64,000 bases of DNA, from contig LATX02000246.1 of assembly GCA_001466705.2 (NCBI GenBank), forward strand, positions 124,001 through 188,000, in the 5' to 3' direction. Shown piece after piece: positions 11,667 to 22,896 of the stretch. The position numbers were made by a program, and so were the translations under genes. Source of the stretch: Moniliophthora roreri. Its lineage: Eukaryota; Basidiomycota; Agaricomycetes; Agaricales; Marasmiaceae. Below the pieces are notes generated by a model. It was not told where the DNA came from. It ran no database searches and saw nothing but the letters and a program-made list of their open reading frames with translations. Position 1 is the stretch's first letter. Every line of letters begins with the position of its first letter.

Positions 11667-13035
11667 CTAAGGAAAGTACTCGGCACACCTTCCTTCAGTT
11701 GAAATGACCCTGCTGCGACCAGTCGATAAAGGAACGACCACGTCCGGCCCGCGAGTCCTGCTAATACTCGTCCTCCAGTCATCCCTCCTTTGAGGAGCGT
11801 TGGAACGTTGTGCACCATGAATTCGAATACGGCTGTTGAGATTCGCGAGCAAAGTATTCGAATACAGCTTTCCAATGAATATAGCTGGCGTGACCCAATA
11901 ATTTCGACCCGGGAAGAGAAAAAATAACAAGGGCTGAAAAATAGCCGTTATCGCTGTGGAGTGTGATGAAGTTGACTTAGCGGCTACTATGGTGCTAAAA
12001 ATATACCTATGAGGCTGCATGTTTCCAATGCAAGTCGATTAAGCCGTTTTACAAGATTTTGAGTCTCTCTGAGCGTGGTATCGTACCGCGAGAGCTACAT
12101 ATCAACCAACTTAGAAATCACGCAGGGTAATGCAAAGACTGGTCGTGACTCACAGCGTAAATCATTGTTACGGAGATTAAAACATCAGCGATTGTAGACG
12201 CGACGATCCAAACCTGTAAATAATGATCAGATACCGAGGAACAGCTTGAGGGAAGGGAAATTTTTTCTCACAAAGCCAGGAACATGGTTACTATCTTGAC
12301 TGTTTGAGAAGAAAGTAAAGCCTTTGATGATACTACCTGTGCTGACCGCGCCGGCAAATTGAGCGACAGAGAGCTAGAAGAGTGCTATCAACAAATTTCA
12401 ATGGAGAGATGTGCGATACATGCCCTACCGATAAGACAATTCCCGGTATTAACTTGGTTCTGAATAACAAGATATGAATACGATAGGCAAAGTAAAACTG
12501 AATGAGCATTGCAGCTATGCAGACGGTATCAGCGACAACAATGTACTGTGAACGAACAGTAACAGACCTAGTCCATCGAATATATAGGCATCGATCCAAA
12601 GATTGTACACACGGTCCACAGAAGTACGGTCCATGAAACCGACAACAAACGTCTGAAAAGCGTCGTGGGTGAGAGAACCAGTTTGGATTGTTTCTAGAAT
12701 GTATATGCCATATACGAGCGTTTGAGCGAGTAAGGTATCCGTCGGAAATGCGGTCCAGTAGACGCCTTGGTAATTCGTGTCAGTGACGGCAGTGGAGATA
12801 ACGTCAGGAAGTCAAGCACGGACAGACTTGGACTGTAAGCACGCCATAGAGGCCACAGCTGAATAGGTATCCAAGGAGCTGCGTGGAATAGGGTATGAGA
12901 CTTTGTAAATTATTTGCAGCAGATTCATACCAGGGGACCTGCTCTAAGTTAGTAGCGGTATCCGAGTCAGCGAGGTGAAAAGTAATTTGGAAATGAGCGA
13001 GCTTACTGGTGGGAAAGCCCAAGGCTTGCATCCAT
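11667..13035 (-). CDS. DUF6534-type 7-TM protein, gene A
   Basis: Nine exons splice to 305 aa: 13035-13007, 12943-12931, 12878-12824, 12765-12568, 12514-12429, 12373-12272, 12213-12154, 12094-12007, 11953-11667. Family hallmarks in order: AGPL on a 13-nt micro-exon, LLGYLFSCGLYGVLTVQV, YWTAFPTDTLLAQTLVYGIY, LETIQT with SLTHDAFQTF, FYFAYRIHILL, IADVLISVTMIYA, LSRYDTTLRETQNL, and the C-terminal IGKLYSNTLLANLNSRIRI block that defines the DUF6534 region. Hydrophobic segments predict seven helices with a hydrophilic cytosolic-type tail. Function of the family is unknown. It is an intact member on the opposite strand to B-F. Confidence 0.88.
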
Positions 13036-15225
13036 TATGGCTTATGGCTTCGCTACTAGTAGGAGGTGATGGAGCGAGATGGTTCCCCGCATATATAACC
13101 GTAGCCTTGTCATATGCCTATCACTTTCGCCGCCACCGGACAAGGGTCGAAAAGAATATATTTTGAAAAAGACTTTTGCCTACCAGAAATGTCAATACTG
13201 GTTTGGGCTTAGAGATTGAATGTTTGTACCTCTGCTACTTTTCGGTGACTAATGCAACCGTGTCAGTCTCGGTTAGAGTGAAGATTCAAGGTGAGTCAAC
13301 CACAACCCTCGAAAGTGTAGTAGGCTTACGGCAACTGACTTGCGTGCTGGATCTTCAAGAGCCTCTATGAAGACTCTTTCGCATCGTGAGTTGCTAAGAG
13401 AGCGTAAACAAATCAAATTGAAGAGGACGGGTGGCGCCAAACTGCCTAGGCAGTTACATAAGCTTCAGTCATCCAATAGCAGGCCCGCCTGTTGGCCGCC
13501 TGTGTGTATTCGGGTTCCACAGGAGTGGCACGCAATTACGCAAGGCTCGCAAAAATCGACGAAAACTAGGGATGGTAGCACAAGATGGAGAGAAGCGCTC
13601 TAGATCCACCAAAAAGGGCAGTGACAGCGAAATTTGAGCGTCCAGTGGTGGAGGTTGGAGGAGGCAACAGTCAAAGACGCGTCGACACTGTTCACGGCAA
13701 AATAATCTTCTTTCTTGACCACCACCATCATTATTATCACAATCCCTGACACATGAATTTTTCAGGGTAACTTCGGCGGGCAGGTATCGAACAGGTGGGT
13801 TTACCTACGAGAGATATGATCTTCATTTTCTTATCAGAATCTTTTTCTTCAGCTAGCACCGATTGCGGAACCATATACGGGGAACTCATCTTATGCAGCG
13901 AAATCTCACAAGCCTGTACTGGAGGAGGCACTGGAGGAATCTGGGAAACATTATCGGAGTTGTGCTGATATGCAAGGTGATTGGGGAACGGTATGGTGCG
14001 TTTGGGGGTGCCTCTATGTTTAGTTCTCTTGCTCATAGGTTTTTGCTTTTAGGAGCACAGAAACCATGGAGGACTTGAGATAGGAAGAGAATTTGGGGCA
14101 TTATTTGTGACACTCTTGATTCGACGCATCGCTTCTGCCTACCGCACGCCTGTCCAGAACTTTTTCTTTTGCGCCAGCCGAATCCATACCGCAAACGCTT
14201 CCTGCTTCGGATCCCTGCCACCGTTGAACGCTACCACCCAAAAGGCGCGATAGACACGAAAAAACAAAACTTTCGAGGTCGTATAGGACTGGGAGAAGGA
14301 ACGCATAGGGGCGGCGTTACGATCAGAGGAAAGAACTTCCCCAATGGTCCATTCTCGTTCCAAGTCCACGACGTCCGGCGTTTCTCTGCAGTTTTGCTTT
14401 TGGTCATGATCACTGCGAGAAGGCGGCGGCGTCCGTGTAGCGGAGGAATTGGGAGGAAATTGTTCAGGATAAAGGACTCGGAGCTAGTATTGAGGGCATG
14501 GTACGTCTTTCGATGTTGTCCATTTTCTTTATCTTTAGATAATGATAATCAGCTCTAGTTCTCAACCCCCGTACTCCTTTTGTCGACGAGATCGACTGGA
14601 GTTCCTACGCATCAACAGGCACGATTGTGAATAGTAGCTTTATGAATTTCCCATTCACTGCATGCGACGTCGTCGCGCTCGGCTGCTGTTATGTAAGTTG
14701 ACGTTAGAGTCAAGCTATTCCAAATGTATTCAGCAACTTTAATAGATTCCGAAATACACGATGGACATTGGGAAACTTGGTTCACGTATCGCAGTGGCAT
14801 CACCACCTGTCAATGACCCTGCACTATATCAATTTTTGAAACTTGCGCCCATGTCTTGACACTCGCCTGAGCGCTCAAGCACCAGAGGAGTCTGGACAGT
14901 GCGTCCTCCGAATCCCCCGCTGCCTCGGTCGAGAAGATTCATACCGATTCACATACGACCTCCCGTTCAATCTCAAAACGAAATTCGACATCGAAATAGT
15001 GCCCAGAATCCCCAGTGCAAGGTATTCGATCCTCAGGCGTTTATTTCATTAGCGCCTGTGTATCACCGGCGGATCCAGTTTACCGCGACGCACATCAATG
15101 ATTGCCTTGAATGGTGAACCTGGTCGCCATTCATAAGGAGCATGGTGCAGGGAACTGGACTCGAGGTTGCCTTACTCCTACCCCTACCCCTTCTGATTTC
15201 GAACCTTCTGTGAGGATCCTGGGCC
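13036..15225. other. no gene recognised; weak minus-strand candidates
   Basis: About 2.2 kb between gene A and the 7-TM gene at 15226. Minus-strand frames at 13737-14036 (Pro-rich, 99 codons) and 14139-14369 (76 codons) are moderately protein-like but lie in different frames, without convincing splice sites and without a recognised family. Confidence 0.35.
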
Positions 15226-16802
15226 ATGTCAGACGCTCCTCTGACCTTCGACAAGGATGTCGATGGATACCTGCTCTGTCTTGCTCAAAGTGAGCGAAAT
15301 CCTGATATGCAAGGATATGCAGTTCGTTTGTCAAGTGCGGTCAACCCATGCCTTCTCATTGCATCAGTGCCTGACACAACCCTCAAATAGCGTTCGTGGT
15401 CAACGTCTGTATAGGTACGTTTGTCGGCCCTTCGGTTCACTTCAAAACACACAAGTTATCTCAGCTATTCTTATAACGTGGTCGGAGGAAGAAGTTCGTT
15501 CTTCCGTCAGCCTCGTTCTCTTGCAAATTGCCACAATCCTATTGTGTACAGCGGTCGCTATGATCCGCCGCGATCTCTCCGTTTCCGATGCTCACTTCGC
15601 CCTCACGCTCACGGTCTCACCTCTGGCCTTATACTTCGTCTACTCCCTTTTTCGATTCATCCGGAAACGACCCAATCACCTATACGCTCGCCTCGGAACA
15701 TCGAAGATCATTGTTGCTATCTTGACCGGCATCTTGGTGATATGGTGGATCGTCTTTGACCTCCTGATCTATTTCAGCGACATCTTCAAAACCGACGATT
15801 GTAAATTGACATTGGAGGGATGGTTGCTATATCGCATCATCACGTCGATGTTCTCATTGCTTTTCGCAGCGGTGTTTATACCGTTTTTGCCAATATTCTG
15901 GATCATCTATTTCCTTCGCCACCTCAAGGATATACGAGCAGAGTACAAACGGCATATGGAGAAGCCTAGAGATACGTGGAAGACATTTAGCTGGGTTCAG
16001 CGGAGTTATCTGGTAGTGAAATTGTTTATAATTGCGCAGTGGTGCGCCTTTACCCTAACCTTCCTATGTCCATCTACTGACAACTCTAAGCAGGGATGTA
16101 ATAGCCCTCTCACACCGCTGGCTCTTCTTCCTTCTCATATTCATTTTCTACGTCTCATGGGGCAGCTCGCTTCTCCTATGGGCGATAGACACGAATGAAT
16201 GGTATCACGATGTCGTTGCTGCGAATTATGAACCTTATGCGAATGTTCCTTACCAACCTTCGCCGGATTTCGACCCACTTGGGTATGGACAGGTGTGTTC
16301 CTTTATCTTCCTCAGCTTTGTTCCACCGTGCTGAGTCATCACCCAGCTTCTGGCAATCGCGGTGGCCATCGAACCTCTCTGGGCCGTCGTACGGCTCTCA
16401 TTCCTTCGTCGACGTGAAATCACGCGATGGATTCTCCAGTTCCCCAAATCACTGTGGAATGGAATCATTTTCATTCTCACCGGGAAGAGAAATCCATGGA
16501 AGATTATACAAGAGAAGAGGTTCTCGAATGAACCAGACTATCGGAATCTGTTTCATCCTGATGTGCTCGAGTTTGGCGAGATACCGATATCTAGTAGAAG
16601 GACGCCTAGGATGTACGGGGAGAGTTGGGGTAGTGAGGATCTAGGGAAGGCGCAAGGCACATTCCCGGGATTGGGTTCGCCCAAGTTGGAGTATTATGAC
16701 CCTTATCTAGAGGTCGCTCAAACCCTGCCATATAACAGGGAAAAGGAGATCGAGACGGTACCCCTTCATCGACCGGATGGCGCGGGCAGGCAGCGTCATT
16801 GA
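15226..16802 (+). CDS. uncharacterised 7-TM membrane protein, intact member
   Basis: Five exons splice to 457 aa: 15226-15334, 15391-15414, 15456-16041, 16094-16292, 16347-16802. The start MSDAPLTFDKDVDGYL matches the paralogue at 27113 (MSGAFDFTPEMDGYL), which fixes the ATG. Hydrophobic segments include VCIVISAILITW, SLVLLQIATILLCTAVAMI, SPLALYFVYSLFRFI, AILTGILVIWWIVFDLLIYF, FIPFLPIFWIIYFL, FFLLIFIFYVSWGSSLLLW and AIAVAIEPLWAVV, giving about seven helices. Diagnostic blocks are RRDLSVSDAHFA, RPNHLYARLG, FLRHLKDIRAEYKRHM and SHRWLF. The C-terminal 100 residues are hydrophilic. I do not recognise the family; it differs from DUF6534. A pseudogene relative lies at 25650-27113. Confidence 0.85.
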
Positions 16803-17312
16803 TGTGAGACTGTATTTCTATGGACATGGTAGCTGTAATTTATCTGGGCTTCTTGTAACTAGATAACGTATCTGGATATACTATTGTGTTTACTTCTACA
16901 AGAGTAAGAACCTTTGGGCATAAGTAGCGGGAACTCGACACCGAATGAAAGTGGAAGGTCTAGTCAGAGAGCAAGTCTGACAAGGAAACGTTGAAGACTC
17001 GGTGAGAATCAGGGCATAGCTTGACATAGATGGTGGCGAGAAGGTCGTGGGCTCAGTGGGGCTTCTGTTACCTCATCCATGAGACCGCGGACGACTTACA
17101 CTCCTTTTAGGTAGCGAAGGAATGGGTCGAGTCTGATGTAGCAACGCAAATGAATACTGGAATAGGATGCATTGTGTATTCCGAAATCTAAAATGTAACT
17201 TGTGTGTGCGTAATGATACAACAATATAATACAAAATGATGCCTTTAACAATACAATGATGCCTCCCAAACCGTTTCTAAATAATGGGTATAAGATAAAA
17301 AACAAAATCGTC
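16803..17312. other. 3' flank shared with the 21250-21463 flank
   Basis: No gene. The part from about 17110 to 17312 is homologous to 21270-21463, the 3' flank of the neighbouring HNH-like paralogue, so the tandem duplication of those genes included downstream DNA. Confidence 0.5.
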
Positions 17313-18011
17313 TCATAATGGGACGGATATATCATCCAAGGGACGCATTTTAGATTTGGGCCGTAGATACGGCTCAAACCGAACATGCGCCCGACTCGTT
17401 CGCATCACCTCTTCATACGGCCGACTCTTCTCCTTCCTATATGACTTGATCTGCTTGTCATTCAACCAGAGGTCCTCCTCGTACGGTATTCTTAGTTCTA
17501 CGATCTTCCTCATCTTCTTGACCCAGCGTTTGGTACTTGGTTTCTGTATGCATGCTAGATGCTGCGAGGCCGTACTTGTAGCTAGGCTCGTGTATGATGA
17601 AGACGACGACGATGTATCCGGCACAAGATCAGGGCAAGGATCGACCTCTTTATGTGCGAGAATCTCCTCTACGGGATCGCCCACTCTGTCGAGAGGATGT
17701 CCCAACTCCTTCCAATCGGGTTTCTGAGCAAAAAAGTGGCAGGCGCTCTCCACCACTGGTGGCGCATTTCCATGATTTTGACTTCTGGAACCGGCTCGCA
17801 ACGGAGTGCTGCTTCAATGAGAGCGAATGCTGCGTTGCCAACTACTAAAAATGGATGTGCTGTCGATCGGATATGGGGCATCTGTTCAAGGACAGGTTGG
17901 TAGCGTTGACGACTGCCGTCGGGAGAGATAATATAAAGGGGAACGTTCAAATCAATGGGTCGGACATGATATTCGTACTCTTGGAAGGGAAGGACCTGAG
18001 GGCGGAATTAT

Positions 18012-19107
18012 CAGGTGCCGGATGCCAATTTTTTAAATATTTAACGTCGTTGACGTCTCGGGCATTTAAACACTGGGGAAACCAGATACATACAACGGCG
18101 TTTAAATACTAATTAAATACTGACATTCTTTTAAGTATAAAATTTGGTAAGCAAAGGACTACTACATGGTTGAATGTGGTATCTAATACATAGTAGGTAC
18201 TATACATGTATATGTAGAGTACAGAGCACATTTACAGAGTAGGAGTGTTCAGCTGCTGTCCGGGGGTAATTGGGTACTTCTGGTAAGGTCAATCTAACAA
18301 TTCTAAAGTCATTGTGGTTCAATTAGATCCAAGGGCACGTCAGACATCGTGATAACATACCTACGTCCTATGCCTGACCACCCTCTACAAATCCCTATCA
18401 TCGAGGCTCGTCTCTTGCTGCCACATGTAAACCACCAAGGACCTGACTGAAGGCAGGAAGAGGGAACGGCTGAGGAGAGGTGTCGTAGAAGTCATGGGAT
18501 AAAGTGGGGGACGACGCCGGGCGGGGAAGGAAGGGGAAGGAAAGAAAGCTGGCAAGGACCGAGGTACAGTATGGTTGACTGCGGGGACGAGTGTCACACG
18601 TGCCCGGCGCGTTTGCACGTGGTTCTCACGCTGACTCTGTTGATTCCTCTTGTCTTCTCCCGTCATGCCCGCTTCACCGTCGACCTACCGTCAATGCTCC
18701 CGCCTTCCTTCCGAGACTCAACAAGATATCCTTTATATTCAAGATGTCCCAACAGCTCTCTGTGTTTATTTGGCTAGACACTGGGTTGTGTAAGATGTGG
18801 ATAATGCGTGTCAGAGGCCGAAGTGCTTTCGTGTTGCGAGAGGAATGGTGAGTACATATGTCAGTTGCTGTGTTTTTCTCAGCTGACTAGTCACCTGGCA
18901 TGCATCGTCATACGCTTGATTTCACCTTACGGACGTGGTCTGCTCAAGACATACATGGTCTCCCGAGTCCTCGTTTTCGACCCGCTATCCTCTCTCCTCT
19001 CATTTTCCACCAGTTTTCCGCCCAGTCCCAGATTCCGCCCTCGTCGTTCCCAATATCCGCGTCGTTTTCTCCTGTCTGTCAGCTGGTTCGTCTCCTGCGT
19101 CCGTCAC
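18012..19107. repeat. left part of element, duplicated copy 1
   Basis: 1,096 bp nearly identical to 19140-20255. Copy 2 is exactly 20 bp longer because a GGGGAAGGAA unit is present four times rather than twice; the rest differs by a few transitions. Ends at the N at 19108. Confidence 0.88.
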
Positions 19108-19108
19108 N
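19108..19108. other. single-N assembly join
   Basis: N inside the duplicated transposon. Sequence to its right is flank from another genomic copy of the element, consistent with a chimeric scaffold join. Confidence 0.8.
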
Positions 19109-19139
19109 GTAATGCAAGCCGTGATGGCATTGCTACCCG

Positions 19140-20255
19140 CAGGTGCCGGATGCCAATTTTTTAAATATTTAACGTCGTTGACGTCTCGGGCATTTAAACA
19201 CTGGGGAAACCAGATACATACAACGGCGTTTAAATACTAATTAAATACTGACATTCTTTTAAGTATAAAATTTGGTAAGCAAAGGACTACTACATGGTTG
19301 AATGTGGTATCTAATACATAGTAGGTACTATACATGTATATGTAGAGTACAGAGCACATTTACAGAGTAGGAGTGTTCAGCTGCTGTCCGGGGGTAATTG
19401 GGTACTTCTGGTAAGGTCAATCTAACAATTCTAAAGTCATTGTGGTTCAATTAGATCCAAGGGCACGTCAGACATCGTGATAACATACCTACGTCCTATG
19501 CCTGACCACCCTCTACAAATCCCTATCATCGAGGCTCGTCTCTTGCTGCCACATGTAAACCACCAAGGACCTGACTGAAGGCAGGAAGAGGGAACGGCTG
19601 AGGAGAGGTGTCGTAGAAGTCATGGGATAAAGTGGGGGACGACGCCGGGCGGGGAAGGAAGGGGAAGGAAGGGGAAGGAAGGGGAAGGAAAGAAAGCTGG
19701 CAAGGACCGAGGTACAGTATGGTTGACTGCGGGGACGAGTGTCACACGTGCCCGGCGCGTTTGCACGTGGTTCTCACGCTGACTCTGTTGATTCCTCTTG
19801 TCTTCTCCCGTCATGCCCGCTTCACCGTCGACCTACCGTCAATGCTCCCGCCTTCCTTCCGAGACTCAACAAGATATCCTTTATATTCAAGATGTCCCAA
19901 CAGCTCTCTGTGTTTATTTGGCTAGACACTGGGTTGTGTAAGATGTGGATAATGCGTGTCAGAGGCCGAAGTGCTTTCGTGTTGCGAGAGGAATGGTGAG
20001 TACATATGTCAGTTGCTGTGTTTTTCTCAGCTGACTAGTCACCTGGCATGCATCGTCATACGCTTGATTTCACCTTACGGACGTGGTCTGCTCAAGACAT
20101 ACATGGTCTCCCGAGTCCTCGTTTTCGACCCGCTATCCTCTCTCCTCTCATTTTCCGCCAGTTTTCCGCCCAGTCCCAAATTCTGCCCTCGTCGTTCCCA
20201 ATATCCACGTCGTTTTCTCCCGTCTGTCAGCTGGTTCGTCTCCTGCGTCCGTCAC
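19140..20255. repeat. left part of element, duplicated copy 2
   Basis: Matches 18012-19107. It is preceded by 31 bp (19109-19139) unrelated to the flank of copy 1, so this copy starts at a different insertion site. It runs on into the right end, whose target duplication matches the left flank of copy 1. Confidence 0.85.
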
Positions 20256-21463
20256 GGCTCAGCTCTCCGCGTTTCACCAAGCGGCTCGACTTGGCAACCC
20301 CCTGACAGCCCGTGCCCATCACACTGTGACTAGCGGGTCTCTTTCGCTCGTCGGAGCTCTATGCGCTTTTCAATACTCACCTCCACCACTCCCTTCACAG
20401 TTACATGATGCTCCAGAAACTCCATTGTTGATAGCAGGGGTGCCGTTGAGGTGTCCTGGGAGGTTTTTGAATGTTGTTTAAATGGTGCTATATGCCCATT
20501 GTACTTATTTAAATGTTCCATATTTAAATGATATTTAAACACTATTGTATGTGTATGTTTTTCAGAATGTTTAAATGCCCGAGACGTCAACGACGTTAAA
20601 TATTTAAAAATTTGGCATCCTACATTAGGAATTATTCATGTGAATCCCTGATAGAATAATGCAGCAGCAAACCCACATCGGTGTATCGTGTTCTATCATA
20701 GAGCTTGCATTTCGCATTGTGCCAGTGGAGCTGGAGAAGTTTATCGATGATCTCTTCGGTAGGTAACAGCGTTATTTTCTGCTCTTGTAACAGCCTTTTG
20801 ATGCTTGACCGAACTGCAACAGAAGTGAGCCGCAAGCCACAAATAGAGAACGATAAGACGTACCATGGACAATATTGAGAGAGGATTCCAGGCGCAGTTC
20901 ACCGAAGCGCAAGCCCATGCAAAACTCAAGAGAGTATAACTGCCAGATTCTTAGTATCATAAATAGAACTATAGGGCGCTGTACGTACTGGTATGCGCGT
21001 TTGGCATTCGTAGTCAAGCGGATTCAGGTAGTACGGCTCGATGGAATCTTCTTGTTCTGAAGCACTGAGTTGAGTGAGAAGGGGAAACTCATTCAGCGAC
21101 GACATGGTGGTAAAGGCAGAGGGAGTTTGTCACACTTCATTGTCACCTCTTCAACATTCACGTGTACTCAGGCTAACATCTGGAAAATATACCAGACGAC
21201 CTGATCCCACTACGATCAGTAATATTACGCGTCCCAGACTCCAGTGGGTCAGTGTTCAGTGAGGTGGGGGGGAATAGCGAAGGAATGGGTCGACTATGAT
21301 GTAGCAGCGCAAATGAATGCTAGAATAGGATGCATTGTGTATTCCGAAATCTAAAATGTAACGTGTGCGTGCGTAATGATACAACGATATAGTACAAAAT
21401 GATGCTCTTAACGATACAATGGTGCCTTCCAAATAATAGGTATAAGATAGAAACAAAACCATC

Positions 21464-22627
21464 TCATAAAGGGACGGATATATCGTCCAAGGCATGCATT
21501 TTAGATTTGGGCCGTAGATACGGCTCAAATCGAACACTCAACTGACTCGTCCGCATCACCTCTTCATACGGCCGACTCTTCTCCTTCCTATATGACTTGA
21601 TCTGCTTGTCGTTCAAGACCTCCTCCTCGTATCCTATGTTCCGGTCTATGATCTTCCTCGCCTTCTTGACCCAGCGTTTAGTACCCGGGTTCTGTATCCA
21701 GGCCAGATGCTGCGAGGCCGTACTTGTAGCTAGGCTCGTGTAAGAAGACGACGACGACGATGTATCCGGCACAAGATCAGGGCAAGATTCGACCTCCTTA
21801 TGTGCTAGAATCTCCTCTACGGGATCGCCTAGTCTGTCGAGAGGATGTCCCAACTCCTTCCAATCAGGTTTCTGAGCAAAATTGGAAGGGACCAACCACC
21901 ACTGGCGGCGTATCTCCAAGATTTTCACTTCTGGAATAGGCTGGCAACGTAGAGCGACTTTGACGAGAGCAAGTGTCGCGTTGGTAACGACTAGAAATGG
22001 ATGTATTGTAGAGCGAATATGCGGCGTCTGTGGGAAGAGAGGTCGGTACAGTTGACGGGTGCCATCGGGAGAGATGATATAGAGGGGAATGTTCAAGTCG
22101 ATGAGTCGGACACGATATTCGTACTCTTGGAAGGGAAGGACCTGAAGGGTGATCAGTTCACAAGAACGTATGAGAAAACAGCGCAACAAACTCACATCCG
22201 TGTAACGTGTTCTATCATAGAGTTTGCATTCCGCATTTTGCCAGTGGAGGTGAAGAAGTTTATCGGTGATCTCTTCGGTAGGTAATAGCGTCAATTTTTG
22301 TTCCTGTAACAGCTTTTTTATGCTTGATCGAACTGCAACAGAAGTGAGCTGCAAGCCACAAATGAAAAAATGAAAAGACGTACCATGGACAATATTGAGA
22401 GAGGATTCCAGACGCAGTTCACCGAAGCGCAGGCCCATGAAAAACTCGAGCGCGTATAACTGCTAAATTATCAACGACACCTGGGTGAGAGTGTAGAATA
22501 TAGTGCTTACTGGTATACGTGTTTGGCCCTTAAAGTCGAGCGGATTCAGGTAGTACGGCTCGATGGGATCCTCTTGCTCTGAAGCGGTGAGTTGAGTGAG
22601 AAGGGGAAGCTCATTCAGCAGCGACAT
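21464..22627 (-). CDS. HNH-fold-like protein lacking HNH residues, copy 2 (intact)
   Basis: Four exons splice to 336 aa: 22627-22511, 22462-22384, 22332-22196, 22141-21464. The N-terminal three exons match the neighbouring HNH gene at 22897 in layout. A 79-nt exon 2 (76 nt there) has the same entry phase 0 and exit phase 1, falling at the same residue: LESSLNIVH next to VRSSIKK here, VDSSSNIGV next to IQANHHKAFD there. LLPTEEI aligns with FIPTAEV, and IRSTIHPFLVVTNA with IESHIHPFFVILNA. The catalytic His positions are replaced, so I infer a non-nuclease descendant of the HNH fold. The C-terminal half is basic and Ser-rich (DTSSSSSSYTSLATST). No established function. Confidence 0.8.
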
Positions 22628-22896
22628 GGTGATGAAGACAGAAGGAGCGTTGCGTGCCTGTCACACTTCATTGTCACTTCTTCAACATTCACGTGGACTT
22701 AGGCTAACGAGTCACACAATGTGACGCAACGCGCTTTGACGCCTATATTGTCCTTCAACTCGAGTGGCTGTGGCCCGTGGCGCACTGGGGCACCTCCTCA
22801 GATATGAAACTCATAGTAAGACTTTGGAATCTATCTCCTTCCCACTTGTACTGATTAATTCCGTATTTCTTTCCCTCTCTCTTCTCGTTAATCGCC
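22628..22896. promoter_or_regulatory. divergent intergenic region between HNH paralogues
   Basis: 269 bp separate the start codons of the minus-strand copy 2 and the plus-strand HNH gene, so it must hold both 5' regions. CT-rich runs (CTTTCCCTCTCTCTTC) precede the plus-strand ATG. No specific binding site assigned. Confidence 0.35.

Larger units (their letters stand above)
18012..20627. mobile_element. hAT-like non-autonomous element in intron 3 of the HNH-like copy 1
   Basis: Flanked by perfect 8-bp direct repeats GGAATTAT (18004-18011 and 20628-20635). The termini are inverted: CAGGTGCCGGATGCCAA on the left, and TAATGTAGGATGCCAA reading inward from the right. Homology then continues through the AAATATTTAACGTCGTTGACG region for over 50 bp. 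TTTAAAT motifs recur in both subterminal regions. An 8-bp target duplication with YA-type ends suits hAT; KDZ elements also make 8-bp duplications. No transposase frame is present. The span shown includes an assembly join at 19108; a single element is about 1.49 kb (19140-20627). Confidence 0.78.
17313..21105 (-). pseudogene. HNH-fold-like paralogue, copy 1: transposon in intron 3 and frameshift
   Basis: Exons match the intact paralogue at 21464-22627: 21105-20989 (117 nt in both), 20939-20864 (76 nt versus 79), 20813-20677 (137 nt in both), and 17995-17313. Exon 4 has a 2-nt expansion of a T run on the coding strand (plus-strand A run 17730-17735) that shifts frame after EMRHQWWRAPATF. The shifted frame remains open and conserved to the same SVPL stop, so the lesion is recent or a sequencing error. 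A hAT-like element fills intron 3. The segment equivalent to the catalytic HNH loop lacks its His residues, as in copy 2. Product unknown. Confidence 0.8.

Noticed and set aside
18571..20333. Paired frames within the hAT-like element as a possible transposase
   Set aside because: All are under about 130 codons, lack the hAT dimerisation region or any BED finger, and the same frames repeat only because the segment is duplicated.
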